From Paeniglutamicibacter antarcticus (GTDB taxonomy: Bacteria > Actinomycetota > Actinomycetes > Actinomycetales > Micrococcaceae): a stretch of 64,000 bases of DNA. Positions within the stretch are counted from its first letter, which is position 1; every line of letters starts with the position of its first letter. Of the stretch, positions 25,599 through 36,190 are shown piece after piece. The notes beneath the pieces were generated by a model. The model had not been told where the DNA came from. It ran no database searches and was given only the letters and a program-made list of their open reading frames with translations. The stretch spans positions 186,001 to 250,000 of the forward strand of contig NZ_CZJT01000056.1 of assembly GCF_900010755.1 (NCBI RefSeq), read 5' to 3'. The translations under genes and the position numbers were made by a program.

Positions 25599-25895
25599 AT
25601 GTCCGTCTCCATTAAGCCTCTCGAGGACCGCATTGTCGTCCTGCCGCTCGAAGCAGAAACCACCACTGCTTCAGGTCTGGTCATCCCGGATTCCGCTAAG
25701 GAAAAGCCGCAGGAAGGCGAGGTCGTAGCAGTTGGACCGGGCCGCGTTGATGACAACGGCAACCGCGTTCCAGTAGACGTAGCCGTAGGCGACGTCGTTA
25801 TTTACTCCAAGTACGGCGGAACCGAAGTCAAGCACAGCGGCAAGGAGTACTTGGTACTCTCGGCACGCGACGTCCTGGCCATCGTCGTAAAGTAG
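25599..25895 (+). CDS. groES: Co-chaperonin GroES
   Basis: GroES is the lid of the GroEL folding chamber. The 98-residue protein has the family start [20 protein letters not shown] and the mobile-loop Gly-Leu-Val-Ile segment at residues 26-30, with the normal total length. GGAGA before ATG 25599 is the ribosome site. It is followed by groEL after 62 bases that contain a strong hairpin, and it is under CIRCE control. Confidence 0.98.
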   Translation: MSVSIKPLEDRIVVLPLEAETTTASGLVIPDSAKEKPQEGEVVAVGPGRVDDNGNRVPVDVAVGDVVIYSKYGGTEVKHSGKEYLVLSARDVLAIVVK

Positions 25896-25906
25896 TTTCC
25901 CCGCCT

Positions 25907-25934
25907 GAAGCCCCGGTCCACAGACCGGGGCTTC
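25907..25934 (+). terminator. Hairpin between groES and groEL
   Basis: A 12-bp perfect GC-rich stem (25907-25918 with 25923-25934) with a CACA loop and no following T run. It may act as a partial terminator or processing site that sets the groES to groEL ratio. Confidence 0.65.
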
Positions 25935-25954
25935 ACGCAGCTCAAAAGGAGTAG

Positions 25955-27571
<1,617 letters not shown>

Positions 27572-27598
27572 CACGTAGGAATACGCGGCAGTGCATGG

Positions 27599-27650
27599 AT
27601 GCCGCCGGAACGTGAGCCCACTAGTGGGAACGCGGACCGGCGGCATTTTG
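27599..27650 (+). terminator. groEL terminator
   Basis: A 10-bp stem (27599-27608 with 27637-27646) with an inner palindrome (27617-27628) is followed by TTTT. It lies 27 bases after the groEL stop. Confidence 0.8.
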
Positions 27651-27759
27651 CGTTAACCGCCGGCAAGCGCACCCGGCGGCCGCAGAACCCTTGGGTAACG
27701 AACATGTAACGGGGTTTGGTACGGTGGAATCCCGGGTTCACCGTCCGAACCCGATTGAA

Positions 27760-29904
27760 GTGCCCCCAAACTCCCAAGGATGTTCCCCCCTGTTCTCCCC
27801 ACAGGCAACCGCACCGCAAGCAACGCCGAAAGCTCCGCCTCAAGCACTGAAAACCGGCCCCGCGCCGGCCGCCTTCCGGCCCGAACTCCAAGGCCTGCGC
27901 GCCTTGGCCGTCGTCCTGGTCATGGTTTACCACGTCTGGATCGGTCGGGTTTCCGGCGGCGTGGATGTTTTCTTGCTGCTCTCCGCGTTTTTCCTCACCG
28001 GTTCCTTCATCCGCAAGGTGGAAACCGAAAAGCCCCTGGCGCTGTCGACCTACTGGCTGACGGTCTTCCGGCGACTGCTGCCGGCAGCAGTCGTGGTGCT
28101 GCTCGCAGTCATCGCCGCGAGCGTTGCCTTGCTGCCCAAGGTACGCTGGAGCTCGATCATGGAACAGATCACCGCCAGCCTTCTCTACGTCCAGAACTGG
28201 CAATTGGCGCGTGACTCGGTTGACTATTATGCAACCGACCATGCCACCGCAAGCCCCCTGCAACACTTCTGGTCACTGTCCATCCAGGGGCAGATCTTCC
28301 TCCTGTGGCCCGTGCTGATGCTGGTGGGAATGCTGGCGTGGAAGAAGTTGCGCCTTCGCTTCCCGGCGCTTGGCTACCGGGCCGTCATGGGCGCCGTGTT
28401 CGGTCTCATCCTTGCCTGCTCGCTGGCCTATTCGGTCATCACTACCGCTAGCCGCCAGGAATGGGCCTACTTCGACACCCTGGCGCGGCTCTGGGAATTC
28501 GCCTTGGGGTCCTTGCTGGCCATCGCCCTGCCGTGGTTCCACAAGATTCCACGCTGGCTGGGCATCCCGCTGGGCTGGGCCGGGCTCGGCGCAATCCTAG
28601 CCTGCGGCATGGTGCTGCAGGTCGAACAGCAATTCCCCGGGTATCTGGCGCTCTGGCCGACGCTGGCCGCCGCGGCCATCATCATGGCACCGGCAAGCCC
28701 ATGGGGAGCAAACCGGCTATTGGCCCACCCGGTCCTGGGCTGGTTGGGGAACGTTTCCTACGCGCTGTACCTCTGGCACTGGCCGGTCATGATCTTCTTC
28801 CTGGTCGAATCTGGCAACAAGTCCATTGATCTGGGGGAGGGGCTTGGACTCATGCTCATTTCCCTGCTGCTGGCCTGGGCCACCACGCGCATCGTCGAGG
28901 CACCCCTGCGCTCCTGGAAGTGGCTCTCGGCCAAGTCGCAACGCGTCGGCCTGAGCATCGCGGTGCTCATCGCCCTGGTGCTGGTTCCGCTGAGCGGTTG
29001 GGAATACAAGGTCAGCGCCGAACAAAACCGTGCCGCATCCCAGATGCCCTATGACAACCCTGGCGCCGAAATCCTGACACCCGACTTCGCGGGGGAACCT
29101 GACGCCAAGGCCGTGGTGATCCCGTTGACCACCAAGCTTGATGAGGAATGGTCGAACTTCGGTGGCGACTGCACCGGGCAGTGGGCCCCGACGAGTGAAA
29201 AGATCCAATATTGCCAACAGGGCGGTGATCCCGGGGCAACCAAGACCGTCATGCTGGTGGGTGACTCGCACGCCCAGCACTGGAGCGGCGCGCTGGATGT
29301 CATGGCCTCCGAGCAAGGATGGCGTTGGATCCTGCTGACCAAGCCATCGTGCCGCTTCGGCGGACCCTCGGAGACCCGCGGCGAGGAATGCGGCGACTTC
29401 AATGCCGCGGCAGCCGACTACGTGCTTGAACACCAGCCCGATACCGTGATCACGGTGGGCACCTTCACCGCGCTCGGTGAGGACGCGCATGGACGGACAC
29501 CGGGGGAGCAGGAGCGGGTGGTGCCCGACTACGAGGCTGGCGTTCGTCCGATCCTTGAGGCCGGCATCCCCGTGGTCGCGCTGCGTGACACCCCACGCTT
29601 CGTGACGCCCGCCCCCGAATGCGTTGATCGCCATGGTGCGGAATCCGATAAGTGCTCGGCTCCCGTCTCCGAGATGATGGCCGAAATCTCCCCGCTCGAG
29701 GCTCTGGTTTCCGGGGGAACCCTTGGGGCAAACTTCTCAACCATGGACATGACCGACCTGCTGTGTCCCGAGGGGATCTGCAAACCAGTCATCGGCAAGG
29801 TGCTTGTCTACATGGATCAATCACACCTCACCGGCGTGTTCGCACGGACCACCGCCAAGGAGTTTGAGCGGCGCTTCCTGGCCGCGCTGAACCCCGCTGG
29901 CTAA
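27760..29904 (+). CDS. OafA/YrhL-type membrane acyltransferase with SGNH domain
   Basis: The first 380 or so residues are an acyltransferase-3 membrane domain with about ten helices, starting FRPELQGLRALAVVLVMVYH, with the proposed catalytic His in the YHVW motif. After a further helix comes an SGNH-type domain with the active Ser motif LVGDSHAQHW. Such proteins O-acylate wall or surface polysaccharides. The start is uncertain: the frame is open to TTG 27691, and GTG 27760 (714 residues) is a guess without a clear ribosome site. The stop codon lies inside a repeat that recurs at 31227. Confidence 0.88.
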   Translation: MPPNSQGCSPLFSPQATAPQATPKAPPQALKTGPAPAAFRPELQGLRALAVVLVMVYHVWIGRVSGGVDVFLLLSAFFLTGSFIRKVETEKPLALSTYWLTVFRRLLPAAVVVLLAVIAASVALLPKVRWSSIMEQITASLLYVQNWQLARDSVDYYATDHATASPLQHFWSLSIQGQIFLLWPVLMLVGMLAWKKLRLRFPALGYRAVMGAVFGLILACSLAYSVITTASRQEWAYFDTLARLWEFALGSLLAIALPWFHKIPRWLGIPLGWAGLGAILACGMVLQVEQQFPGYLALWPTLAAAAIIMAPASPWGANRLLAHPVLGWLGNVSYALYLWHWPVMIFFLVESGNKSIDLGEGLGLMLISLLLAWATTRIVEAPLRSWKWLSAKSQRVGLSIAVLIALVLVPLSGWEYKVSAEQNRAASQMPYDNPGAEILTPDFAGEPDAKAVVIPLTTKLDEEWSNFGGDCTGQWAPTSEKIQYCQQGGDPGATKTVMLVGDSHAQHWSGALDVMASEQGWRWILLTKPSCRFGGPSETRGEECGDFNAAAADYVLEHQPDTVITVGTFTALGEDAHGRTPGEQERVVPDYEAGVRPILEAGIPVVALRDTPRFVTPAPECVDRHGAESDKCSAPVSEMMAEISPLEALVSGGTLGANFSTMDMTDLLCPEGICKPVIGKVLVYMDQSHLTGVFARTTAKEFERRFLAALNPAG

Positions 29905-29980
29905 AGGCACCCAAAAACCCGCGGATGCTCGACGAGAGCTGTGTGCACATCGGGGTGCGGCACTCCAGAATTCCGCGGGC
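29899..29980 (+). repeat. Imperfect repeat copy A
   Basis: The block at 29899-29917 (GGCTAAAGGCACCCAAAAA) recurs at 31227-31245 with two differences. Both are followed by GCGGAT and, further on, by TTCCGCGGGC (29971-29980 and 31274-31283). Copy A has about 25 more internal bases. An internal CCCGCGGA/TCCGCGGG pair can form a hairpin. Confidence 0.6.
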
Positions 29981-30001
29981 ATAGCTGGGCAAGCCCAAAA
30001 A

Positions 30002-30030
30002 ATTGACTCCACCCAATGTGTGGAGTCAAT
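30002..30030 (-). terminator. Terminator of the small minus-strand gene
   Basis: An 11-bp perfect stem (30002-30012 with 30020-30030), loop of 7. On the minus strand it is followed by a run of T (complement of the A run at 29996-30001). It lies just after the stop of the 71-residue gene. Confidence 0.75.
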
Positions 30031-30050
30031 CCTTTTCGGGTCGCCTCAAG

Positions 30051-30266
30051 CTATCCGGCAAAATTGTAGGTGGCTAGGGCCACGACCTTCGGGTCGTTTA
30101 CCTTGTGGGCTGATTGAGCAATCTTGTAGGCGTTCCTTGCCCGCCGCGTGGCAATCACCAGCTCTGACTTGGTCAGTCGCTTGCTTTGGTCCAGGTCATC
30201 GGAGTCCTTCAAGACATAAAATTCGCCGACCTTCTCAACCCGATATACCTTCCTGTTCTCAGGCAT
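30051..30266 (-). CDS. Small hypothetical protein (71 residues)
   Basis: The protein is basic and has a predicted beta-strand start (KVYRVEKVGEFYVLKD) followed by a Lys/Arg/Ala-rich helix around residues 30-55. I do not recognise the family. AAGGAAGG lies about 13-20 bases before the ATG, and an intrinsic terminator follows, so it looks like a genuine single-gene unit. It lies in the segment bracketed by the two imperfect repeats. Confidence 0.6.
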   Translation of the reverse strand: MPENRKVYRVEKVGEFYVLKDSDDLDQSKRLTKSELVIATRRARNAYKIAQSAHKVNDPKVVALATYNFAG

Positions 30267-30343
30267 TTAGGTACACCATCCTTCCTTGTGGATTCAATGC
30301 TACTCGGATGACGCTCACAAGACATCAAATCGCCGACCGTTGA

Positions 30344-31075
30344 TCAGCCATCTTCCTTCCCCGGGGTGCCGATGGCCTGCAACGTAAACGCATCGGCCAA
30401 GTCCACCAACATCTGCTCTTCCCTGTCGCTGATTTTCCATCTTCGGCGAAGTGACTTGCGATAGGACTTCACGTGGTGTTTGTAGACTTTGAGCTGAACA
30501 TCGAAATTTCGATTCAGCCGGTTATTGCTCCACTGCTCTGGCCTGGCAGGAGTCTCTGGGTTCCGCAAAGCGGACAAAATAATGTCCCCAACGTTCTTCT
30601 CCTCTTCGCTCGTCCCCAAACTCTTGTCAACGGCAAAATTTACTTGCTTCCACCACTGATCCACATGGTCCACGCGTGCTCGTAGTCGGAAAGTGCTAAT
30701 GGCTGCGGCTACCGCTGCGGCCGCCACCAGAGGGGCCCCCACGGGTGCCACTACAGCCAGTGCATCGACTCCGGGCGTCATCCACACCCAGATTCCGTCC
30801 AAGAATTCAAAAAACCCCATGAGCAGACAGTAAACCACTGGACAAGCAAAGCCGTCAGTGTGTCTCCCTGCCGGTGCCGTGGCCAAGAAAAAGAGATTCA
30901 CCAGCGCACCGATACCCAGCCTGGATGACAGCGCCGTCATCGACCACCGCAGGAATATTTCAGTCAAGGCCACCGTGATCCAATGCGGATGCAGCCCAAC
31001 CTCAAGACCTCGGTACGGACCAAGGTCGTCGGCCTTCGGGACTCCACTGCCCCGATCCGCCATCGATGCGGTCAT
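30344..31075 (-). CDS. Hypothetical membrane protein (243 residues)
   Basis: One or two hydrophobic helices are seen at about residues 84-104 and 106-132 (DALAVVAPVGAPLVAAAAVA). A charged C-terminal half follows with basic stretches such as VKSYRKSLRRRWKISDREEQ. No family is recognised and no ribosome site is clear, so the start may lie further downstream. Base composition is less GC-rich than in the housekeeping genes. It lies in the repeat-bracketed segment with the 71-residue gene. Confidence 0.5.
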   Translation of the reverse strand: MTASMADRGSGVPKADDLGPYRGLEVGLHPHWITVALTEIFLRWSMTALSSRLGIGALVNLFFLATAPAGRHTDGFACPVVYCLLMGFFEFLDGIWVWMTPGVDALAVVAPVGAPLVAAAAVAAAISTFRLRARVDHVDQWWKQVNFAVDKSLGTSEEEKNVGDIILSALRNPETPARPEQWSNNRLNRNFDVQLKVYKHHVKSYRKSLRRRWKISDREEQMLVDLADAFTLQAIGTPGKEDG

Positions 31076-31226
31076 GGCTTACGTGGCACAGGAAAGATGG
31101 AAGCTGCCGGGTACAACGACCATATTCGGGATGGCAGAATTTGAGGTCGGCTCAGGCCCACCGGGTTTCCATACCACCTCTCGCACGGTGCACCCGGGCC
31201 CGGTTCCACGTCCGTGAATTCCGGCC

Positions 31227-31283
31227 GGCTAAGGACACCCAAAAATGGCGGCGGATTCGTGATGATTCGGTGCTTCCGCGGGC
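31227..31283 (+). repeat. Imperfect repeat copy B
   Basis: Partner of copy A at 29899-29980: same 19-base block with two changes, same GCGGAT and the same TTCCGCGGGC end, but shorter inside. The two copies frame the hypothetical genes at 30051-31075. Confidence 0.6.
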
Positions 31284-31317
31284 GCATTTCCGGTGCCTAT
31301 GCTGAATTCAAGGCTCC

Positions 31318-31353
31318 CCGCTGAGTCCCCGTTTCGGGGAGCGCACTCAGCGG
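31318..31353 (+). other. Stable leader hairpin before the GHL10 gene
   Basis: CCGCTGAGT (31318-31326) pairs with ACTCAGCGG (31345-31353) and encloses CCCCG-TTT-CGGGG (31327-31339). It ends 10 bases before ATG 31364 and has no T run, so it could affect translation or end transcription from upstream. Confidence 0.6.
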
Positions 31354-31363
31354 AGCCACGGAC

Positions 31364-33025
31364 ATGAACACCAGCGAACCAACCACAGCCCACACTTCGA
31401 TTTTCCGACGCCCGCAGCTTGCCTGCAGCAGACGCGAATTCCTGATGACGGCAGCGATTGGCGGGGCGTCCCTGGTGTCACTGCTGGGACCGGCCTCACC
31501 GGCGAGCGCGGCTGCGGTCTTGGGGCGTGTCTACACCATCAGTGGACGCAACACGGTGGTGAATGCCACTTATCCGCGTACCGAGTTCCGCGGCATGTGG
31601 ATCGCCAGCGTGCTGAACGTCGATTGGCCTTCCAGGACTGGACTGTCGGTGGCCGCACAAAAGGCCGAGTTGCGGTCCTGGCTTGACCTGGCCGTCAAGC
31701 GCCGGCTGAACACCGTGCTCTTGCAGGTGCGCCCGGCGGCGGACCGGATGTGGATCTCCACGCTGGGGGAACCATGGAGCGCATACCTCACCGGTACCCA
31801 GGGTAAGGACCCGGGTTATGACCCGTTGGCCTATGCGGTCTCCGAGGCCCATCGGAGGGCGTTGAGCCTGCACGCGTGGATCAACCCGTTCAGGGTGTCG
31901 GTGGGCAGCTCGCTCACGTCCTTGGTGGCAACGCACCCGGCCCGCAAGAACCCCACATGGTCCTTCGCCTACGGCGGCAAGCGCTACTACGATCCAGGAA
32001 TCCCCGCGGTGCGCAGCTACATCATTTCCGTGCTCAAGGATCTGGTGAGCCGCTACGACGTGGACGGCGTGCATTTCGATGACTACTTCTACCCCTACCC
32101 GGTGGCGGGGCAGTCGATTCCCGATGCCACGACCTATGCGAAGTACCGCGGGAGCTTCACCTCACGCGAAACTTGGCGGCGCAACAACGTGAATGTGTTC
32201 ATCCGGGATGTGCACTTGGCGATCCATGCTGCCAAAGCCAGGGTCTGCTTCGGTGTTTCGCCCTTTGGCATCTGGCGCAACGTCTCCTCGAGCACCCTTG
32301 GTTCGGCAACCAGCGGCCTGGAGAGCTACTCGGCGTTGTATGCGGATTCCCGTGCCTGGGTGAAGAGCAACTGGATTGACTACGTGGTTCCGCAGCTCTA
32401 CTGGAACCAGGGATTCGCGGCCGCCAACTACAACGTGCTGGTTGACTGGTGGGCCAAACAGGTTGCCGGCACCTCGGTGAAGCTGATGACCGGTGAGGCT
32501 GCCTACAAGGTCAACAGCGGCGGGGCCTGGAACGACCCGAACGAGCTGCGCGACCACCTGAGAAAGACCCGTGCCGTGAGCCCGGTGCGCGGGGCGTCCT
32601 TCTACAACGCCACTGCCGTGCGCACGAACTCGCTAAACTCCATAGGGATCCTGGCCGCGGCCCACTATTCCCGTCCCGCACTGCCGGTGCCGCTTCCCAA
32701 CCTGTTGGCGGCGCGCCCCAATACACCGAAAATTGTTTCCGCCGTCGGCTCGAGTGCCGGGGTGAAGCTCACCTGGATTTCCTCGGGAGTGGGGGAGAAG
32801 ATCAGGTTCTTGGCGATCTGGCGATGGGATTCCACAGGTTCGGTGATTCCATATATCCAATCCACCGGTACCTACCTGCGCCACGTAACCACCCGCACGT
32901 CCACCACGCAAAGCTGGACGGATACCGGGGTGGTGCGGGGGCAACGCTACTGGTACATGATCCAGGCCATCAGCCAGACGGGTATCGATTCCTCCAGCGC
33001 CACCGCCATCTTCATCAGGGCGTAG
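31364..33025 (+). CDS. Tat-exported GHL10 (DUF187) glycoside hydrolase-like protein
   Basis: The N-terminus carries a twin-arginine signal (SRREFLM, residues 22-28) and an Ala-rich cleavage region near residue 50, so it is exported folded. From about residue 70 a GHL10 domain follows with FRGMWIASVLNVDWPS, VLLQVRPAADRMW and LHAWINPFRV. This TIM-barrel family is thought to act on wall or exopolysaccharide glycans. The last 100 residues resemble a fibronectin type III-like module. A terminator follows. The substrate is not known. Confidence 0.88.
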   Translation: MNTSEPTTAHTSIFRRPQLACSRREFLMTAAIGGASLVSLLGPASPASAAAVLGRVYTISGRNTVVNATYPRTEFRGMWIASVLNVDWPSRTGLSVAAQKAELRSWLDLAVKRRLNTVLLQVRPAADRMWISTLGEPWSAYLTGTQGKDPGYDPLAYAVSEAHRRALSLHAWINPFRVSVGSSLTSLVATHPARKNPTWSFAYGGKRYYDPGIPAVRSYIISVLKDLVSRYDVDGVHFDDYFYPYPVAGQSIPDATTYAKYRGSFTSRETWRRNNVNVFIRDVHLAIHAAKARVCFGVSPFGIWRNVSSSTLGSATSGLESYSALYADSRAWVKSNWIDYVVPQLYWNQGFAAANYNVLVDWWAKQVAGTSVKLMTGEAAYKVNSGGAWNDPNELRDHLRKTRAVSPVRGASFYNATAVRTNSLNSIGILAAAHYSRPALPVPLPNLLAARPNTPKIVSAVGSSAGVKLTWISSGVGEKIRFLAIWRWDSTGSVIPYIQSTGTYLRHVTTRTSTTQSWTDTGVVRGQRYWYMIQAISQTGIDSSSATAIFIRA

Positions 33026-33053
33026 CCGGCAATCCCCCGGAGACGTCCCGCAG

Positions 33054-33078
33054 AAGCCCGGGTTTGATGCCCGGGTTT
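33054..33078 (+). terminator. Terminator after the GHL10 gene
   Basis: AAGCCCGGG (33054-33062) can pair with CCCGGGTTT (33070-33078) across a 7-base loop, ending in TTT. It lies 29 bases after the stop. Confidence 0.6.
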
Positions 33079-33229
33079 CGCTCTGGGAATGGCGCTCGCC
33101 GGACTCGGTGAGGAGATTCGGCGCGAACCAGTCGCTGCAGCGGGGCGCCGACGAACAGGCCCAGTAAGATTGCTTGCCAAAGCCACGGAATGGCGTGGAA
33201 GCAACCTGGGCACAAGGAGAACACGGCTG

Positions 33230-34447
33230 GTGGGAAGACACGAAAGGGAAGAGCCCCGACCTTACGAAAACACCGGTTCCGGTTCGTTCGAACGTGCCTT
33301 GCTTGCTTTTCTTGGATTCTGGCACAGAAACCTCGTCGATCCGGTCGGTGATTTTTTCTCACGAACCGCAGACAAGCCGTGGGGGCTGCCCCGGAGCAGG
33401 CGCTGGGCCATCTGCCTGTCCCTGGGAGCCTTGACGCTGGTTCTCGCCGTCGTAGTCGTCCAGGCGGTGATCCAGGGCGACCAACGCGACTACGCCATCA
33501 CCACAACGCAGGTAGTTGAGCAGGGAGTCCTTCTTGAGGAGGACTACGCGGCGTGCGTGATGAGCATCGATCTCCAGGGGCGCACCATTGCAGCGGAAAC
33601 TTCCTGCGCCACCAACGCGTCCTTCCCCGCCGGAACCCGGGTCTCCGTGGTCCAAGACCCTACGGATCAGGAACGGTTCCTGGTGGTGGATCCGGGGCAG
33701 GATTGGTTGCCCATGCCCGGAGATACGTGGCTTGTCGGTGGCCTCATCGGGGTATTGCTAGCCTTCTTTGTTGTTCTCGGCGTCCACCGATTGCTGCTTC
33801 ATTCCTCGATCCCGGATTCCCCACTGGATGCCAGAGCCGTGCCTACCGGTGCAGACCCAGTTGAAAAACACCCGTACCCGGTGATGAGCGGGGCCACGGA
33901 TGGTTTCGGCGAATCCTGGGAAGCCAGGAAGGCCGCCGTGGGCAACGGCTGGCTCAGGTTCGTTGAGGGCGATGTGCGGATCCGCGGATCACTGCTTGCC
34001 GCACTGGTGATTCTCGTGACGTGCCTGGCCATTGGTCTGGGTTCGGCCACCCATGCCGAGATGGAACAGGACAGGCAGCTGGCCCGCGCCCAACCCATCG
34101 TCACCACCGTACTTCTGGAGAAGAGCAGCAAAGGAACCAGCACGATGGTCCGCTTCGGAAACGAGGCCGTGATGCTTGACTACGAACCGCGCTGGGAAAT
34201 CTTCCTCGAGATCGGCCAAGACATCCAGGTGGTTGAAGACCCGCAGCGCCCCGGGCGGCTGATCCCGCAGGAAATGGCGGACGAACGCGGATTGTTCGGG
34301 ATCCTCTGGGACAACGTCCCGACGATCATTGGCTGGATCGTGGCTGTCGGGTTCCTTGCGTGGCTGTTCGTGCCGAGGGAGCTGGCTGCAGTTGGTGGAT
34401 CCCTGGATCGGTTCCTGCGGCGGGGCAAGCCCAGGGGACGCCACTAA
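33230..34447 (+). CDS. Hypothetical membrane protein with internal duplication
   Basis: GTG 33230 was chosen because AAGGAG at 33214-33219 lies 10 bases before it; the frame is open to ATG 33089 but that part looks non-coding. The 405 residues show four membrane helices (about 55-78, 172-196, 255-275 and 365-385). Two similar extracellular modules lie between them; they share a V-V-[QE]-D-P pattern (VVQDPTDQERF and VVEDPQRPGRL) and are each followed by a helix. This resembles two DUF3592-like units in tandem. The function is unknown. Confidence 0.7.
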   Translation: MGRHEREEPRPYENTGSGSFERALLAFLGFWHRNLVDPVGDFFSRTADKPWGLPRSRRWAICLSLGALTLVLAVVVVQAVIQGDQRDYAITTTQVVEQGVLLEEDYAACVMSIDLQGRTIAAETSCATNASFPAGTRVSVVQDPTDQERFLVVDPGQDWLPMPGDTWLVGGLIGVLLAFFVVLGVHRLLLHSSIPDSPLDARAVPTGADPVEKHPYPVMSGATDGFGESWEARKAAVGNGWLRFVEGDVRIRGSLLAALVILVTCLAIGLGSATHAEMEQDRQLARAQPIVTTVLLEKSSKGTSTMVRFGNEAVMLDYEPRWEIFLEIGQDIQVVEDPQRPGRLIPQEMADERGLFGILWDNVPTIIGWIVAVGFLAWLFVPRELAAVGGSLDRFLRRGKPRGRH

Positions 34448-34680
34448 GAATACCGAGAACAACTGGGCCGTCGAACTGCGCTGGGTATCAACGGCAGACC
34501 AACTTGTCTTATTTCTGTGATTGAGCGTTGAATTGCGCAGGACCCGAACCACGAGCCGTTCTCCGGTTGCCATTTGGCATTGTTCCATCAACTTTCCACG
34601 AAGCAGGGTTGCCGCAAATCGAGGTTCTTGGATGCAAGAATGATTTCATGGATGACATGGTAAAAGTCGGGGGAGCACGC

Positions 34681-35307
34681 ATGCCAGTGGGTGAAGTCCA
34701 CGCATATGCAGCGAATTATCTGAGTGGAAATGGCGAGTGGGCGTACCCAGCTTACGACGCGTATGAGGGAACTGAGGGCCCAGAAATAGGCGACGCGGAT
34801 CTGCTCGTGGTGAGTCTACTAAACGCCGGGCAGCGTGCTTTGCCCACTTACTACGGTTTGAAAAAGCTCGTTCCCTCCATGAACGAGATCCTTGCGAAGC
34901 CTGAATTGGAGGGTACCTTTGCGGATGCGAATGCTGCTACGTTGAGTGCCATTGCGGACCTCTTCGGCATCATCGATAAGTACCCGACCCCACAGGTGCA
35001 AAAGACCAAGCTCATGAAAGTTCTGCACCGCAAAAGACCCCAGCTGATCCCGCTTTTTGACGAGAATATTCGACGCTGCTACAGCGAAATCGGTGATGCT
35101 CCAGTGCCGCCGATCAAGGAACGCACTCACCGTGAATTTGGAGTTGCTTGGCTACCCGAATTGCAGAAGGACTTGAGGGAACAGCTGCCGGTCTGGAACC
35201 ACATCGTTGGCATGGCAAAAATTGTCCCGATTACGCCCCTACGTGCGATAGACATCGTTGGTTGGCGGATGGGTAGAAAGTCTGCCCAATCTGTAGCTGT
35301 CTCATGA
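34681..35307 (+). CDS. DUF6308-like hypothetical protein
   Basis: The protein contains LLNAGQRALPTYYGLKKLVP and KVLHRKRPQLIPLFDENIRR, which fit the actinobacterial DUF6308 group as I remember it. No activity is known. ATG 34681 (208 residues) has GGGGGAG 5 bases before it; ATG 34648 and the open frame to 34528 are alternatives. It is less GC-rich than the housekeeping genes and stands before the GAF gene with 64 bases between, so it may belong to an acquired block. Confidence 0.65.
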   Translation: MPVGEVHAYAANYLSGNGEWAYPAYDAYEGTEGPEIGDADLLVVSLLNAGQRALPTYYGLKKLVPSMNEILAKPELEGTFADANAATLSAIADLFGIIDKYPTPQVQKTKLMKVLHRKRPQLIPLFDENIRRCYSEIGDAPVPPIKERTHREFGVAWLPELQKDLREQLPVWNHIVGMAKIVPITPLRAIDIVGWRMGRKSAQSVAVS

Positions 35308-35371
35308 ACGGGTTGGCGAGTGGTTTGGCTGAACTGCGCTGGTTCTTATTCCGAAAGAATCGTTTTTCCAG

Positions 35372-36190
35372 ATGAGTAGCGGAGAACTGAATTTCAAGAC
35401 GTTTCGGATTGCTAGTGGCGCAGCCATACCATTGCTGGCGGCCGCCGGTGCCACCTACATGTATTCGTGGGGAACACAAGATGTTTCGGGAAACGGGGTC
35501 TGGATATTTTCAGGTGCTGGTGTGCTCACATTGCTGTCCATATCTTGGCAAGCAAATGCCAAAGTAAGAGAGCATTTGCGTGGGCTAACTATCGAAGATG
35601 CAAAGAAGAAACTGTCGATCAAGTTTACCGACGAGTTGCGACCTTTAGCCGTTGCAGTAGCTGAAGTTTCAAGGCTTCCGGCTAACGAGCGGAAGCATGC
35701 GGTAAAGCAGGCAGCGCAGGTTGCAGTTACCGCACTTCGGGCTATTGCCGATGACCGTGTACATCGGTCGCGTGCGAATGTGTTTGGCTTGAATCCCGAT
35801 ATCCAGCAGATGGAAGCCATCGCAAGTGTTGGCCGCGGTCAAAAACCCAAACCTTTTGTAGCGGGCAACCCTAGAGGTGATGCTGCATTTAGTTTCCTTG
35901 AGAGTACGAAGCCTATTCTGTACACCGATCTGACGGTGAAGCGACCACAGGGTTTCAAGCTTGCGGATCATGATTACAGAACATTTATTTCCGTTCCGAT
36001 CTGGACGGATGGCGGGGTCTATGGAATGGTAACTATCGATGCGCCGGAAGCCGGCTCACTATCCGGCGCGGACTTGGCCCTCACCGCACTTATCGCAGAA
36101 ATGATGGCGGCGGCGTTCGAAGCCTCGCAGGATCAAAATCTTCCAGTTCCATCTGAATCGCCAGAGTCACCGTCTACACTGAACCCATGA
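35372..36190 (+). CDS. Membrane-anchored GAF-domain protein
   Basis: Two membrane helices (about residues 14-32 and 43-60) are followed by a helical linker and a GAF-like domain (about residues 130-250). The linker contains IEDAKKKLSIKFTDELRPLA. The GAF part has the typical TFISVPIWTDGGVYGMVTID core. GAF domains bind small ligands or sense redox state. No catalytic output domain is present, so signalling would need a partner, perhaps the small proteins encoded next. AT-richer than neighbours. The TGA overlaps the next ATG. Confidence 0.72.
   Translation: MSSGELNFKTFRIASGAAIPLLAAAGATYMYSWGTQDVSGNGVWIFSGAGVLTLLSISWQANAKVREHLRGLTIEDAKKKLSIKFTDELRPLAVAVAEVSRLPANERKHAVKQAAQVAVTALRAIADDRVHRSRANVFGLNPDIQQMEAIASVGRGQKPKPFVAGNPRGDAAFSFLESTKPILYTDLTVKRPQGFKLADHDYRTFISVPIWTDGGVYGMVTIDAPEAGSLSGADLALTALIAEMMAAAFEASQDQNLPVPSESPESPSTLNP

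Noticed and set aside
30858..31217. 119-codon + strand frame
   Set aside because: It overlaps the minus-strand 243-residue gene, which has clearer membrane helices and protein-like composition.
34473..35342. 12-base direct repeat GAACTGCGCTGG at 34473-34484 and 35331-35342 around the DUF6308-like gene
   Set aside because: Too short in a GC-rich genome to be told from chance; no mobile gene is near.
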